Positions 1 to 7,938 of a stretch of 9,299 nt of DNA are shown here, one piece after another. Each line of letters opens with the position of its first letter. Within the stretch, counting starts at the first letter, position 1. The position numbers and the translations under genes are program-made. The stretch comes from Halieaceae bacterium UBA4438 (lineage in GTDB: Bacteria > Pseudomonadota > Gammaproteobacteria > Pseudomonadales > Halieaceae), in contig DGPO01000065.1 of assembly GCA_002390485.1 (NCBI GenBank), forward strand, positions 13,495 through 22,793. The letters run 5' to 3'. The notes under the pieces were generated by a model. That model was given only the letters and a program-made list of their open reading frames with translations, made no database searches and had not been told where the DNA came from.

Positions 1-728
1 GTAATACGACGTTCTTTAACTTGGTAGCCCAAATCAGCGGCAATCCGGAAAATACTGTCTCGTGTTATTCCTTCAAGGCACGAGGTGAGTTCTGGTGTGT
101 AAATTGTTCCATCGCGAACCAAAAACACATTCTCACCACTGCCCTCTGCCACGTAGCCTTCGTTATCCAAAAGCAGTGCTTCCTCACACCCTGCATCGAG
201 CGCCTCTCGAAGCGCCAAAATCGAGTTGATGTAATTACCGTTCGCCTTGGCCTTACACATCGTAATGTTCACGTGATGGCGCGTGTAGCTGGACGTTCGA
301 ACACGGATACCGCGGTCGCGCGCCTCGGGGTCCATATAAGAAGGCCATGGCCAGGCCGCTACCATCACGTGGGTTTTCAGATTATCGGCGCGCAGACCCA
401 TGCCCTCAGAGCCTAAAAAGCACATCGGCCGAATGTACCCTTCCTTGAGGTTGTTCACTCGAACGACTTCGCGCTGCGCCTCATTGAGCGTGTCCTTGTC
501 AAAAGGCATGTCCATTTGCAAAATTTTGGCCGAACGAAATAAGCGATCTGTGTGTTCTTTCAAGCGGAAAATACACGCGCCTTGATCTGCCGTTTCGTAG
601 GCACGAACACCCTCAAACACCCCTAATCCGTAGTGAAACGTGTGGGTAAGCACGTGAACTTTGGCTTCTCCCCAAGGGACAAGCTCACCGTCAAGCCATA
701 TCGATCCAGTCAATTGAGACAGGTCCAT
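1..728 (-). CDS. ilvE: Branched-chain amino acid aminotransferase, N-terminal 242 residues (3' end outside window)
   Basis: This is a cytoplasmic PLP enzyme of fold type IV. It transfers the amino group between glutamate and the 2-oxo acids of valine, isoleucine and leucine, the last step of their synthesis. Visible family signatures are WLDGELVPW (11-19), the HYGLGVFEGVRAY block (32-44), KAKANGNYINS (159-169) with K161 aligning with the E. coli Schiff-base lysine, EGSGENVF (195-202) and EGITRD (219-224). The ATG at 728 is preceded by AAGGAT five bases upstream, a good ribosome-binding site. Families of this type are about 305-310 residues, so roughly 65 C-terminal residues lie off the left edge. 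It starts 41 bp after the glnE stop on the same strand, and the pair is probably one operon; the same order occurs in Pseudomonas. D-amino-acid transaminase and aminodeoxychorismate lyase share the fold, but the HYGLGVFEGVRAY block and overall similarity favour IlvE. Confidence 0.95.
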   Translation of the reverse strand, partial: MDLSQLTGSIWLDGELVPWGEAKVHVLTHTFHYGLGVFEGVRAYETADQGACIFRLKEHTDRLFRSAKILQMDMPFDKDTLNEAQREVVRVNNLKEGYIRPMCFLGSEGMGLRADNLKTHVMVAAWPWPSYMDPEARDRGIRVRTSSYTRHHVNITMCKAKANGNYINSILALREALDAGCEEALLLDNEGYVAEGSGENVFLVRDGTIYTPELTSCLEGITRDSIFRIAADLGYQVKERRI

Positions 729-733
729 AATCT

Positions 734-739
734 ATCCTT
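734..739 (-). promoter_or_regulatory. Shine-Dalgarno of ilvE
   Basis: On the minus strand AAGGAT lies five bases before the ilvE ATG. It fixes the ilvE start and shows that ilvE has its own initiation site although it probably shares a transcript with glnE. Confidence 0.7.
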
Positions 740-769
740 AGTAAACTTCCAGGCATCGCCTGCAAGTGA

Positions 770-3574
770 TCATAAATTCGGTAACAAGCGCGTGCAGATT
801 GCGTTTGCTTGTGTCATTAAGTCGGCCGCGACTGCCGCGTCAGCGTCGGTTGCATAAGACATCGCAGCGCGATGCATTACCGAGCGCAAACCTAAGTACG
901 CATCGCGAAGACCTTTGGCGTCACCAGGACTCAACACCTCACACTGTTCGAGCTCATCGAGTATCCGCACGACATCGGACCACCGCGCCACACCGGGGTG
1001 CTGCGTCGCGTGCCTAAGCACGAGGTATTGGACCACAAATTCGATATCGACAATACCGCCGCGACCGTATTTAACTGTTGCTCGTTGTGTTTCGGTGCGG
1101 ACCACCGGTTGGTGCTCTCGCATTTTACGTCGCATCGAGGTCACCTCTTCACCCAACACCTCAGGGTGACGCGGATTCGCCAAGATCTTCGCTCTTAGTG
1201 CCTCCACTTGCTGAACGAGCGGGGGGTCGCCCGCAATGACGCGCGCCCTCACCAAGGCCTGGTGCTCCCACGTCCAGGCGTCTTTGCCTAAGTAACGATC
1301 TAATGAGGCAAAGGAGGTCACCAGCAGGCCCGAGTCGCCGTTAGGTCGCAACCGAAGATCAACTTCATACAGTCGGCCACCCATCATGTTGGTGGAAAGC
1401 ATGTGAATAACCCGCTGTACGAGGCGTGTGAAGAAGCGCTGATTTTCGATCGACTTGGCCCCGTCGGTAAATCCGTTCTCACCACTGCAGACAAAAACCA
1501 GGTCGAGGTCTGACTCATAACTCAGCTCTAAACCGCCCAGCTTTCCATAAGCCATAACGCAAAAGCCTGCACCATCGCCAGGCTGCCCGTATTTATCAAT
1601 CAACTGTTGCTGCGCGATGGCGACGGATCGCTCAACAATGACTTCCGCTAAAAAGCTTAAATTGTCACTGACCTTCATCAGCGCAATTGAACCTTCAAGC
1701 TCACTGGCCGCGACACGAAAAGCGATCGCGTCTTTAAACCGCCGAAGGTGCTGCATGACCGCTTCAAGGTCATCAAATTCAATAGAGGCCATCACCGAAT
1801 CAGCGAGCTGCTGGATGTCTCGCTTGCTGGGCGCGGTCAGTAGCCGATCTGGAAACAAAAGCTCATCAAGTAACTCAGGAGACTCGACTAACTTGTCAGC
1901 AATGGGTCGACTTTTAGCCACCAGGTCCACAAGGCGTGATAAAGCGCGCGGGTTTTCACTGAGCAGCACGAGGTAGGCGCTGCGCTTGAGGACGGACGTT
2001 ACAATCGCCAGTACGCGTTGCAGTACTTGTGCCGGGTCACTGTAGCGATCAACCGCCTTCACGATGAGCGGCAGCGTTTTCTGCAGCCGCCGACTGCCCT
2101 CGGGCTCCATGACCCGAAATCGGGTCTCAGCAACAAACAGCGTCATTTGTGCTGCGAGATCTTGCTCCGAGACCACCTGCAGTGCTTTCAACGCATTGAG
2201 GTCGAGTGCAGGCGCCTCAGTGTCAATGCCAACAATCAACTGACTGTGCTCGGAAGTTGTCTCGAGCAGGGCGTCAAATGCCGTTGCAATGATCGTTCGG
2301 CTACGCTGACACTCAGTATAAAACGCGTCCCAGCTGTCGTAGCGCAGCAGTAGACAGAGCCCTGAACGCGCCTCGTCCGTCTCGGGTATGGCGTGTGTTT
2401 GCTCGTCACGCAGGGCTTGTATCGCGTGCTCTACTTGCCTTAGATACCGATACTGCTCGAGCAATGTTTGCGCGCTTTCGTGCGCCAAGCACTCCGCCTC
2501 AGACAGTGCCTTAGCGGCCTCTTGAAACCCCGCTTTCTGAATTGCGGGTATCCGACCCCCTCGGACAAGTTGGTGCGACTGCACCACGAACTCCGCTTCT
2601 CGGATGCCGCCAGGTCCGCGCTTAATATCACTGCTTAAGCCTTTCGACACACGCTCGGCGTCAATCAGCGCCTTCATATCTCTCAAGCCATCAATGACGC
2701 TAAAGTCGGTGTAGCGCCGATAAACAAACTGTTGAGCCAGTTGTTCAAAGGCGCGTGTTTGTTCCAACGTGCCTGTAATACAGCGCGCCTTAAGCAGCGC
2801 ATAGCGCTCCCAGTCGCGCCCGTGCTGTTGGTAGTAATTTTCGAGCGATTGATAACTTGCGACCAAGGCGCCACTCTCACCAAAGGGTCTGAGTCGTGTA
2901 TCCACCCGAAAAACACGACCTTCTTGTGTCACCGTGTCGATCAGCCGAATCACCCGTTGCGCGACGCGAGTAAAGAACTCCTGATTACTGGTGCTCGAGC
3001 GACCTCCCTGTGTCGATCCGGACTCGTCATAAGCAAATATAATGTCAATATCGGATGACAGATTGAGCTCGCGCCCTCCCAGCTTGCCCATGCCGATAAC
3101 AATCAGACCTTGTACCGAGCCGGTGTCGTCGCCTATCGGCTGGCCGAACCGCTGAGTGACCTCGGTATTGGCCACGCGGACCGCGACCTTAATCACAAAG
3201 TCAGCGAGCGCGCTCATTGCCACCAGTGTCTCGTCGAGCCCGGACTGGCTGGTAAAACTTCGCCAGACGATGTGCAGCATGGCGCGTTGGCGCAAGACGC
3301 GCAGATCAGCGCTGATGGCCACTTCCGAGCGGGTTGGGTCAAGACGGGCATCGAAGTCAGTGAAAATTGCTGAAAGGGCGCTCGTAGTGAGATCGGCTTC
3401 GTGTTCCAACCAGTCAATTTGACGTTCAAACAGCGCTCTAAAAAACGCACTGGCGCGCAACAGGCGCTCAGCATCACCGCGAGTTGCTGCCTGGTCTAAA
3501 TCACTCACTAGTCGGTTGAATCGATCAACACCGACACGTTGGGTCAGCAGCGCAATTTGATCTTCAACGGACAT
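770..3574 (-). CDS. glnE: Bifunctional glutamine synthetase adenylyltransferase / adenylyl-removing enzyme
   Basis: GlnE adds AMP to glutamine synthetase to inactivate it when nitrogen is plentiful, and removes it by phosphorolysis when nitrogen is scarce, under control of PII and glutamine. Two nucleotidyltransferase domains are visible. The N-terminal adenylyl-removing domain has GMGKLGGRELNLSSDIDIIF at 161-180 (metal Asp 175 and 177) and VDTRLRP at 224-230. The C-terminal adenylyl-transferase domain has YGKLGGLELSYESDLDLVF at 676-694 (Asp 689 and 691) and VDLRLRP at 738-744. Each is followed by a helical GlnD-PII-uridylyltransferase-like region (GPGGIREAEFVVQ at 320-332, GRGGIVDIEFVVQ at 837-849). 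Both active sites look intact. The frame is open upstream to a TTG at 3622, giving 950 residues, but I prefer the ATG at 3574 (934 residues; E. coli has 946) because the first 16 residues do not look like family sequence. The start has only a weak purine stretch upstream. ilvE follows 41 bp downstream. Confidence 0.97.
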   Translation of the reverse strand: MSVEDQIALLTQRVGVDRFNRLVSDLDQAATRGDAERLLRASAFFRALFERQIDWLEHEADLTTSALSAIFTDFDARLDPTRSEVAISADLRVLRQRAMLHIVWRSFTSQSGLDETLVAMSALADFVIKVAVRVANTEVTQRFGQPIGDDTGSVQGLIVIGMGKLGGRELNLSSDIDIIFAYDESGSTQGGRSSTSNQEFFTRVAQRVIRLIDTVTQEGRVFRVDTRLRPFGESGALVASYQSLENYYQQHGRDWERYALLKARCITGTLEQTRAFEQLAQQFVYRRYTDFSVIDGLRDMKALIDAERVSKGLSSDIKRGPGGIREAEFVVQSHQLVRGGRIPAIQKAGFQEAAKALSEAECLAHESAQTLLEQYRYLRQVEHAIQALRDEQTHAIPETDEARSGLCLLLRYDSWDAFYTECQRSRTIIATAFDALLETTSEHSQLIVGIDTEAPALDLNALKALQVVSEQDLAAQMTLFVAETRFRVMEPEGSRRLQKTLPLIVKAVDRYSDPAQVLQRVLAIVTSVLKRSAYLVLLSENPRALSRLVDLVAKSRPIADKLVESPELLDELLFPDRLLTAPSKRDIQQLADSVMASIEFDDLEAVMQHLRRFKDAIAFRVAASELEGSIALMKVSDNLSFLAEVIVERSVAIAQQQLIDKYGQPGDGAGFCVMAYGKLGGLELSYESDLDLVFVCSGENGFTDGAKSIENQRFFTRLVQRVIHMLSTNMMGGRLYEVDLRLRPNGDSGLLVTSFASLDRYLGKDAWTWEHQALVRARVIAGDPPLVQQVEALRAKILANPRHPEVLGEEVTSMRRKMREHQPVVRTETQRATVKYGRGGIVDIEFVVQYLVLRHATQHPGVARWSDVVRILDELEQCEVLSPGDAKGLRDAYLGLRSVMHRAAMSYATDADAAVAADLMTQANAICTRLLPNL

Positions 3575-3576
3575 AG

Positions 3577-3765
3577 AAACTCGTCTCACTTTTACAGCCG
3601 AGGCCAACGCGTCGCGGCTCAAACGGCCCGCGTCGGCGAGAGGCTAAGGCTAGGAACAGTAACCAACTCCTAATATACTCCCATCCGATCGATGCTCGTC
3701 GTGCTTTTTACCCGCAACGTCACTATTACTTAAGCCAAGTCACAACAGCCTCACAGGGTTTTCAG
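3577..3765. promoter_or_regulatory. Divergent promoter region between glnE and the leader/argA/ilvD unit
   Basis: This gap separates the glnE start from the first start codon of the plus-strand unit, so it should carry promoters in both directions. An AT-rich patch at 3669-3680 contains TAATAT on the plus strand and TATATT on the minus strand, either of which could be a -10 element. I found no convincing TTGACA-like -35 at 16-18 bp for either. I saw no clear match to the E. coli ARG box or to the Pseudomonas ArgR motif, and no strong terminator hairpin. The call rests mainly on gene arrangement; the exact elements are unresolved. Confidence 0.35.
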
Positions 3766-3930
3766 ATGGAAATAATTGCAGCCAGCAACGAGATCACGCT
3801 GTTAGTAGCCCTAGGTTTTGGCACTTTAAGCGTGTGGGACACCGTCGCTAATGCGTGCACGCCTGTTCGCTCGGCGTTACCGGTGCTTGTCATGCGCTCC
3901 TCTTACCCCTTCGACATCTCAGTGCGCTAA
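3766..3930 (+). CDS. Possible 54-residue leader peptide / small ORF directly upstream of argA
   Basis: A short ORF begins with ATG at 3766, preceded by AGGG at 3755-3758 with a 7-base spacer, and ends with TAA at 3928-3930, only two bases before the argA ATG. The peptide starts MEIIAASNEI and has a short hydrophobic stretch (about residues 11-24, ITLLVALGFGTLSV), two Trp/Cys-containing turns and a polar tail ending FDISVR. Arginine appears at 35, 44 and 54, all CGC, and the last one immediately precedes the stop. I recognise no family. argA has no Shine-Dalgarno of its own, so translation of this ORF could supply ribosomes to argA by termination and reinitiation. The frame is open further upstream to a TAG at 3574-3576, but there is no ATG, GTG or TTG before 3766. 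It could be a real small protein, a regulatory leader, or chance; conservation of the ORF in relatives would decide. Confidence 0.4.
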   Translation: MEIIAASNEITLLVALGFGTLSVWDTVANACTPVRSALPVLVMRSSYPFDISVR

Positions 3931-3932
3931 GA

Positions 3933-5201
3933 ATGGCCGAATTAACAACTCAAACTGACACCTTGGACTGGTTCAGAAACACCGCGCCCTACATCAATAC
4001 GCATCGTGGGACCACGGTCATCGTGGGTCTGCGTCACGGTGCGACGACTCATCACAATTTTATTAACGTGGTTCACGATCTTGCGCTGATGCAGTCGCTG
4101 GGACTGCGGCTCGTCATTGTCCACGAGCACCAGCCAATGCCATTGACCCCAGTGCCGTCAGAGGCCATGGAGACGTTAATCGCATCGACTCTGGACGCGC
4201 GAACACAAATCGAGCGAATGTTTTCGATGGGTCTTCCTAACTCGCCGCTGCACAACGCGAGATTACGCGTCATCTCGGGAAACTTTGTCACGGCACGCCC
4301 AGTCGGTGTGATTAACGGGGTTGATCATGGCGCTCGAGGCCTTGTTCGACACGTCGATGTTGGCGGCATTACCCACGCGTTAGATGGGTCGTCCATTTGC
4401 CTTTTATCCGCACTGGGTTACTCCCCTGCCGGTGAGTTATTCGCCTTGGATGCGCTCGACGTGATGCGCGTTGTCGGCAGAAGTATCGGTGCTGATAAGC
4501 TTATTATCATGTCTGACTTTAACGGTATCGAAGCCGCAGACGGCAGTCTTTATCGGCAGCTGACGGTCGATTCGGCGCGCAGTGAGGTGCTGACAGCAAC
4601 GGCTGCGCAACGCGAATGCATTGCGCTTGCCTGTGATGCCTGCGACGCCGGCATTCCGCGCGCACACCTCATCAGCTTTCAGGCCGATGGTGGCCTGCTC
4701 AAAGAGCTCTACACCCACGACGGGGTCGGCACTATGATTTCGCCGGGCGAATACGAGCAACTTAAACCTGCCGAAGCGCATGACCTCGCCGGTATTATTG
4801 AATTAATTAGGCCACTGCAACGCGAAGGGGTGTTAGCCGAGCGGTCAAACGATCAGATAGAGCGTGATCTAACGCACTACACCGTCGTCACGAAAGACAG
4901 TCGTGTCATCGCTTGCGCCGCATTGATCAAAAACAATGACAGCGACATTGCTGAAATCGCAAGCGTCGCCACCCACCCCGACTATCGTGACTCCGGTTGG
5001 GGAGAGCGACTCATCGAGAGACTCGTCCAAGACGCAAAAGAATCTAACATCCGTCGTGTTTACGTACGTACCACGCAGACCGGGCACTGGTTTCAAGAGC
5101 TGGGTTTCAAGGCCGTTGCTGAAACCGAGCTGCCGGACATAGAACGCCAGAAAGCCCAGCACGACCGCAATTCGAACATTTTGGTCCGCTCACTTGGTTA
5201 G
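3933..5201 (+). CDS. argA: N-acetylglutamate synthase (amino-acid N-acetyltransferase)
   Basis: ArgA acetylates glutamate with acetyl-CoA, the first committed step of arginine synthesis, in the cytoplasm. The protein has the two-part NAGS layout. Residues about 10-275 form an amino-acid-kinase-like regulatory domain (WFRNTAPYINTHRG 13-26, NVVHDLALMQSLGLRL 45-60, VISGNFVTARPVGV 113-126, LLSALGYSPAGELF 157-170, GADKLI 186-191, DGGLLKELYTHDGVGT 252-267). Residues about 280-422 form a GNAT acetyltransferase domain (HDLAGIIELIRPL 283-295, IACAAL 326-331, VATHPDYRDSGWGERL 345-360, HWFQELGF 385-392, RNSNIL 412-417). I chose the ATG at 3933 (422 residues; E. coli 443) because homology begins there; a GTG at 3855 would add 26 unlikely residues. 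No Shine-Dalgarno is seen, and a 54-codon ORF ends two bases upstream. The kinase-like domain is about 16 residues shorter than E. coli ArgA after residue 64 and lacks the usual G-x-R-P-Q-I and R-V-T-D elements. ilvD follows after 28 bp. Confidence 0.94.
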   Translation: MAELTTQTDTLDWFRNTAPYINTHRGTTVIVGLRHGATTHHNFINVVHDLALMQSLGLRLVIVHEHQPMPLTPVPSEAMETLIASTLDARTQIERMFSMGLPNSPLHNARLRVISGNFVTARPVGVINGVDHGARGLVRHVDVGGITHALDGSSICLLSALGYSPAGELFALDALDVMRVVGRSIGADKLIIMSDFNGIEAADGSLYRQLTVDSARSEVLTATAAQRECIALACDACDAGIPRAHLISFQADGGLLKELYTHDGVGTMISPGEYEQLKPAEAHDLAGIIELIRPLQREGVLAERSNDQIERDLTHYTVVTKDSRVIACAALIKNNDSDIAEIASVATHPDYRDSGWGERLIERLVQDAKESNIRRVYVRTTQTGHWFQELGFKAVAETELPDIERQKAQHDRNSNILVRSLG

Positions 5202-5218
5202 CGGCACACTGAATCACT

Positions 5219-5223
5219 GGAGA
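5219..5223 (+). promoter_or_regulatory. Shine-Dalgarno of ilvD
   Basis: GGAGA lies seven to eight bases before the ilvD ATG at 5230, in the 28 bp between the argA stop and ilvD. It is the clearest ribosome-binding site in the plus-strand unit, so ilvD can initiate independently of argA. Confidence 0.8.
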
Positions 5224-5229
5224 AAGTAG

Positions 5230-7068
5230 ATGCCTGAGTATCGCTCACGAACATCGACCGCTGGACGCAATATGGCGGGGGCGCGAGCGCTTTGGCGCGC
5301 AACCGGCATGACCGATGGCGACTTCGAGAAGCCGATCATCGCGGTGGTCAATTCGTTTACCCAGTTTGTGCCCGGTCACGTGCACCTTAAGGACCTGGGT
5401 CAACTCGTTGCACGAGAAATTGAACAGGCCGGTGGGGTGGCTAAAGAGTTCAACACCATTGCGGTGGACGATGGCATCGCCATGGGCCACGACGGCATGC
5501 TCTACAGCTTGCCGTCGAGAGACATCATTGCCGATTCTGTTGAATATATGGTGAACGCGCATTGTGCAGATGCCATGGTTTGTATTTCCAACTGCGACAA
5601 AATTACACCGGGAATGCTCAACGCTGCGATGCGCCTCAACATTCCCGTCGTCTTCGTCTCAGGCGGGCCGATGGAGGCCGGCAAAACAGCGCTCTCCGAA
5701 CACAAACTCGACTTAGTGGATGCCATGGTGATTGCTGCTGACAGCAGCGCTGACGACGCCAAGGTAGACGCCTACGAGCGTTCTGCCTGCCCCACTTGTG
5801 GGTCCTGCTCGGGCATGTTTACTGCGAATTCGATGAATTGCCTAACCGAAGCGCTGGGTCTGAGCTTACCGGGTAACGGCTCCTTGCTCGCCACCCACGC
5901 CGATCGAAAAGCACTGTTTCTTGAGGCCGGGCGCACCGTTGTGGCGCTGACGCGACGCTACTATCTTGAAGACGACGAGACCGTACTGCCGCGCAACATT
6001 GCCAGCCGTGCCGCATTTGAAAACGCCATGAGTCTGGATATTGCCATGGGGGGTTCCACGAACACGATTTTGCACCTGCTTGCAGCAGCGCAAGAAGCAG
6101 AACTGGATTTCACGATGACCGATATCGATGTGCTGTCGCGTGGTGTTCCACAACTCTGCAAAGTTGCGCCGAGTACACCGCTTTACCACATGGAAGACGT
6201 TCACCGCGCCGGTGGTGTGCTCGCGATTTTAGGCGAACTTGCGCGCTCGGGGCACTTGAACACCGAATGCCACACGGTGCACAGCCCGACGATTGGCTCC
6301 GCCATTGCATCCTGGGATATTGCAACCACCGACAACGCCGTTGCATTGTCACGATTTAAAGCGGGACCAGGAGGCATACCCACACAAGAGGCGTTTAGTC
6401 AGTCGACACGTTGGCCCACACTTGATCTGGATCGCGAGGGCGGCTGCATCCGCTCGGCTGATCACGCGTATTCTCAGGAGGGCGGCTTAGCCGTCTTGTT
6501 CGGTAACATTGCAGAGGACGGTTGTGTCGTCAAAACCGCCGGTGTAGACGACGAGCTGCTTGTCTTTGAGGGCACTGCCCACGTTTGCGAAAGCCAAGAG
6601 GACGCCGTGGCTGACATACTTGAGGATCGGGTGAAAGCCGGTGACGTCGTTATCGTTCGTTACGAAGGTCCCCGCGGCGGACCGGGCATGCAAGAGATGC
6701 TCTACCCCACCAGCTACATTAAATCTAAAGGACTCGGTAAAGCCTGTGCTCTGATTACTGATGGCCGCTTCTCGGGTGGCACATCCGGGCTTTCGATCGG
6801 CCACGTCTCGCCCGAGGCCGCGGCAGGTGGCGCTATTGCGCTGGTGAGAAACGGCGATAAAATCCAGATCGATATTCCCAACCGAGCCATCAATATGCAG
6901 GTCACTGACACTGAGCTCACTCAGCGGCGAGCTGAGCAAGCAGCGAGCGGATTTAAGCCCGTCAAAACACGTCCCCGTAAAGTCAGTCCAGCACTAAAGT
7001 TTTACGCTAAAACAGTGACCAGCGCCGACCGTGGTGCCGTGAGAGACCTGTCACTGCTCGAGGACTAG
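5230..7068 (+). CDS. ilvD: Dihydroxy-acid dehydratase
   Basis: IlvD removes water from 2,3-dihydroxy-3-methylbutanoate and its C6 homologue, giving the 2-oxo acids that IlvE aminates to valine and isoleucine; 2-oxoisovalerate is also the substrate of LeuA. The 612-residue length matches the E. coli-type long form (616). Motifs in order are [13 protein letters not shown] (41-53), [13 protein letters not shown] (78-90), [10 protein letters not shown] (120-129) with C122 as Fe-S ligand and K124 as the likely carbamylated metal-binding lysine, [17 protein letters not shown] (187-203) with C193 aligning with E. coli C195, GGSTNT (274-279), EGPRGGPGM (479-487) and [10 protein letters not shown] (511-520). 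The third cluster cysteine of the [2Fe-2S] subfamily (as in NPCN) is absent near residue 49, consistent with the oxygen-sensitive E. coli-like cluster type. The start has a strong GGAG. The 3' end overlaps the convergent lipoprotein gene by 18 bp. The related Edd (6-phosphogluconate dehydratase) is less likely given length and motifs. Confidence 0.98.
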   Translation: MPEYRSRTSTAGRNMAGARALWRATGMTDGDFEKPIIAVVNSFTQFVPGHVHLKDLGQLVAREIEQAGGVAKEFNTIAVDDGIAMGHDGMLYSLPSRDIIADSVEYMVNAHCADAMVCISNCDKITPGMLNAAMRLNIPVVFVSGGPMEAGKTALSEHKLDLVDAMVIAADSSADDAKVDAYERSACPTCGSCSGMFTANSMNCLTEALGLSLPGNGSLLATHADRKALFLEAGRTVVALTRRYYLEDDETVLPRNIASRAAFENAMSLDIAMGGSTNTILHLLAAAQEAELDFTMTDIDVLSRGVPQLCKVAPSTPLYHMEDVHRAGGVLAILGELARSGHLNTECHTVHSPTIGSAIASWDIATTDNAVALSRFKAGPGGIPTQEAFSQSTRWPTLDLDREGGCIRSADHAYSQEGGLAVLFGNIAEDGCVVKTAGVDDELLVFEGTAHVCESQEDAVADILEDRVKAGDVVIVRYEGPRGGPGMQEMLYPTSYIKSKGLGKACALITDGRFSGGTSGLSIGHVSPEAAAGGAIALVRNGDKIQIDIPNRAINMQVTDTELTQRRAEQAASGFKPVKTRPRKVSPALKFYAKTVTSADRGAVRDLSLLED

Positions 7069-7938
7069 GCGCTCCGCTAAATCAGGGACAAGCAACGCAT
7101 CAATGTCGTTGATTAAGCCGCTCAAGAAGCGCTGCAGATGCTTATCTTGGCGCTCGGTTCGCGTGTTAATGAGGTCAACCAAGAGCGCAAGTATGATGTC
7201 GCCGTTGCGCTCGATCCCTTCTATGTACTCAGGCGTACGCGCCTGCGATCGAGTGTCTCCCAGGAAACGGACTTGGGACTGCCAATCGGGTGCTTTGCGC
7301 TCAAGTATTGCTCGCAGTTTCGCGCCCCACACGGCGCGGTCTCGGTGCCAAAGGTGATCTAAGCGCGTCAGTTTTACCGCCTCCGCCTCTATAAGCGCCT
7401 TCTGCGCCTTACTCAGCCGCCCCATTAAGCGCTTCGCAAGACCCGCAAGAGAGTCCGAGGAATCTTGGTAATACGTTTGCTCATCACGGGTCAGGCGCTT
7501 TGTCGCGTAGTCTTCTTGTTGCCGATCAACCTCGGTTAAAAAGTCTTGAATCTGACGATCTGAGAGGTCTTCGGCGCTGAGCAGCAGAAGATCTACCAGC
7601 CTTATTTGCATCCGATCGGCCGCCGCTTCAATCGATTCTGAGATGGCTACAGCTTCTTGAAGTGTTACGCCATCGCCCAAGGCATGGCGCGAGGACACAA
7701 TGAACTGTCGATATTGTGGCAACTCGTCACGGCGATGCCAGTCGAAAAACTGCTGCAAATGAGTGTCAAAGGCGACTTGCTGGTCACGATTAAGGTCAAC
7801 ATAGTCATCAATAATCCAGCGCACAAAAGTATCGGCGCGGTTGTAAATGAAGCGGTTAGCGGAACAGCCGGTAAGAACAACCACGACAAGACAACCCGCA
7901 ACCAGGCGGGCAGTGCCTAAACGCGCCAGACACCGCAT
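7051..7938 (-). CDS. DUF6279-like lipoprotein, probably outer membrane
   Basis: This is a 295-residue predicted lipoprotein of unknown function. It begins with basic residues (R2, R6, R11), a hydrophobic segment (12-22) and the lipobox LTGC, so Cys25 should be lipidated after cleavage by signal peptidase II. Ser26 follows, which does not signal inner-membrane retention, so outer-membrane sorting is likely. The mature part looks almost wholly alpha-helical and charged. It has a conserved-looking front block, [20 protein letters not shown] (30-49), then [12 protein letters not shown] (65-76), the pattern I associate with the DUF6279 lipoprotein family; I cannot confirm that here. The ATG at 7938 directly abuts the TGA of the upstream GGDEF gene and has no recognisable Shine-Dalgarno, so translation is probably coupled to that gene. 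The stop lies inside the convergent ilvD 3' end. No enzyme motif is visible. Confidence 0.82.
   Translation of the reverse strand: MRCLARLGTARLVAGCLVVVVLTGCSANRFIYNRADTFVRWIIDDYVDLNRDQQVAFDTHLQQFFDWHRRDELPQYRQFIVSSRHALGDGVTLQEAVAISESIEAAADRMQIRLVDLLLLSAEDLSDRQIQDFLTEVDRQQEDYATKRLTRDEQTYYQDSSDSLAGLAKRLMGRLSKAQKALIEAEAVKLTRLDHLWHRDRAVWGAKLRAILERKAPDWQSQVRFLGDTRSQARTPEYIEGIERNGDIILALLVDLINTRTERQDKHLQRFLSGLINDIDALLVPDLAERLVLEQ

Noticed and set aside
21..416. 131-codon plus-strand open frame at the left edge
   Set aside because: It is antisense to the ilvE coding sequence, which carries all expected motifs in the opposite strand.
2018..2353. 111-codon plus-strand open frame inside glnE, with similar frames at 1617-1976, 2732-3058 and 3110-3373
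   Set aside because: All are antisense to the intact glnE reading frame, with no recognisable domain or ribosome-binding site.
3575..3622. Extension of GlnE to the TTG at 3622
   Set aside because: The extra 16 residues do not resemble GlnE; the ATG at 3574 gives a length close to the family norm.
3577..3765. Arginine-repressor (ArgR) box upstream of argA
   Set aside because: I looked for the E. coli ARG box and the Pseudomonas TGTCGC-type motif and saw no adequate match.
3855..3932. N-terminal extension of ArgA to the GTG at 3855
   Set aside because: It would add 26 residues unlike the family; similarity to ArgA begins around DWFRNTAPYINTHRG, and the ATG at 3933 gives a normal N-terminus.
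6487..6939. 150-codon open frame antisense to ilvD
   Set aside because: It lies wholly within the strongly conserved ilvD coding sequence, matches no family and has no context; open antisense frames are common in GC-moderate genes.
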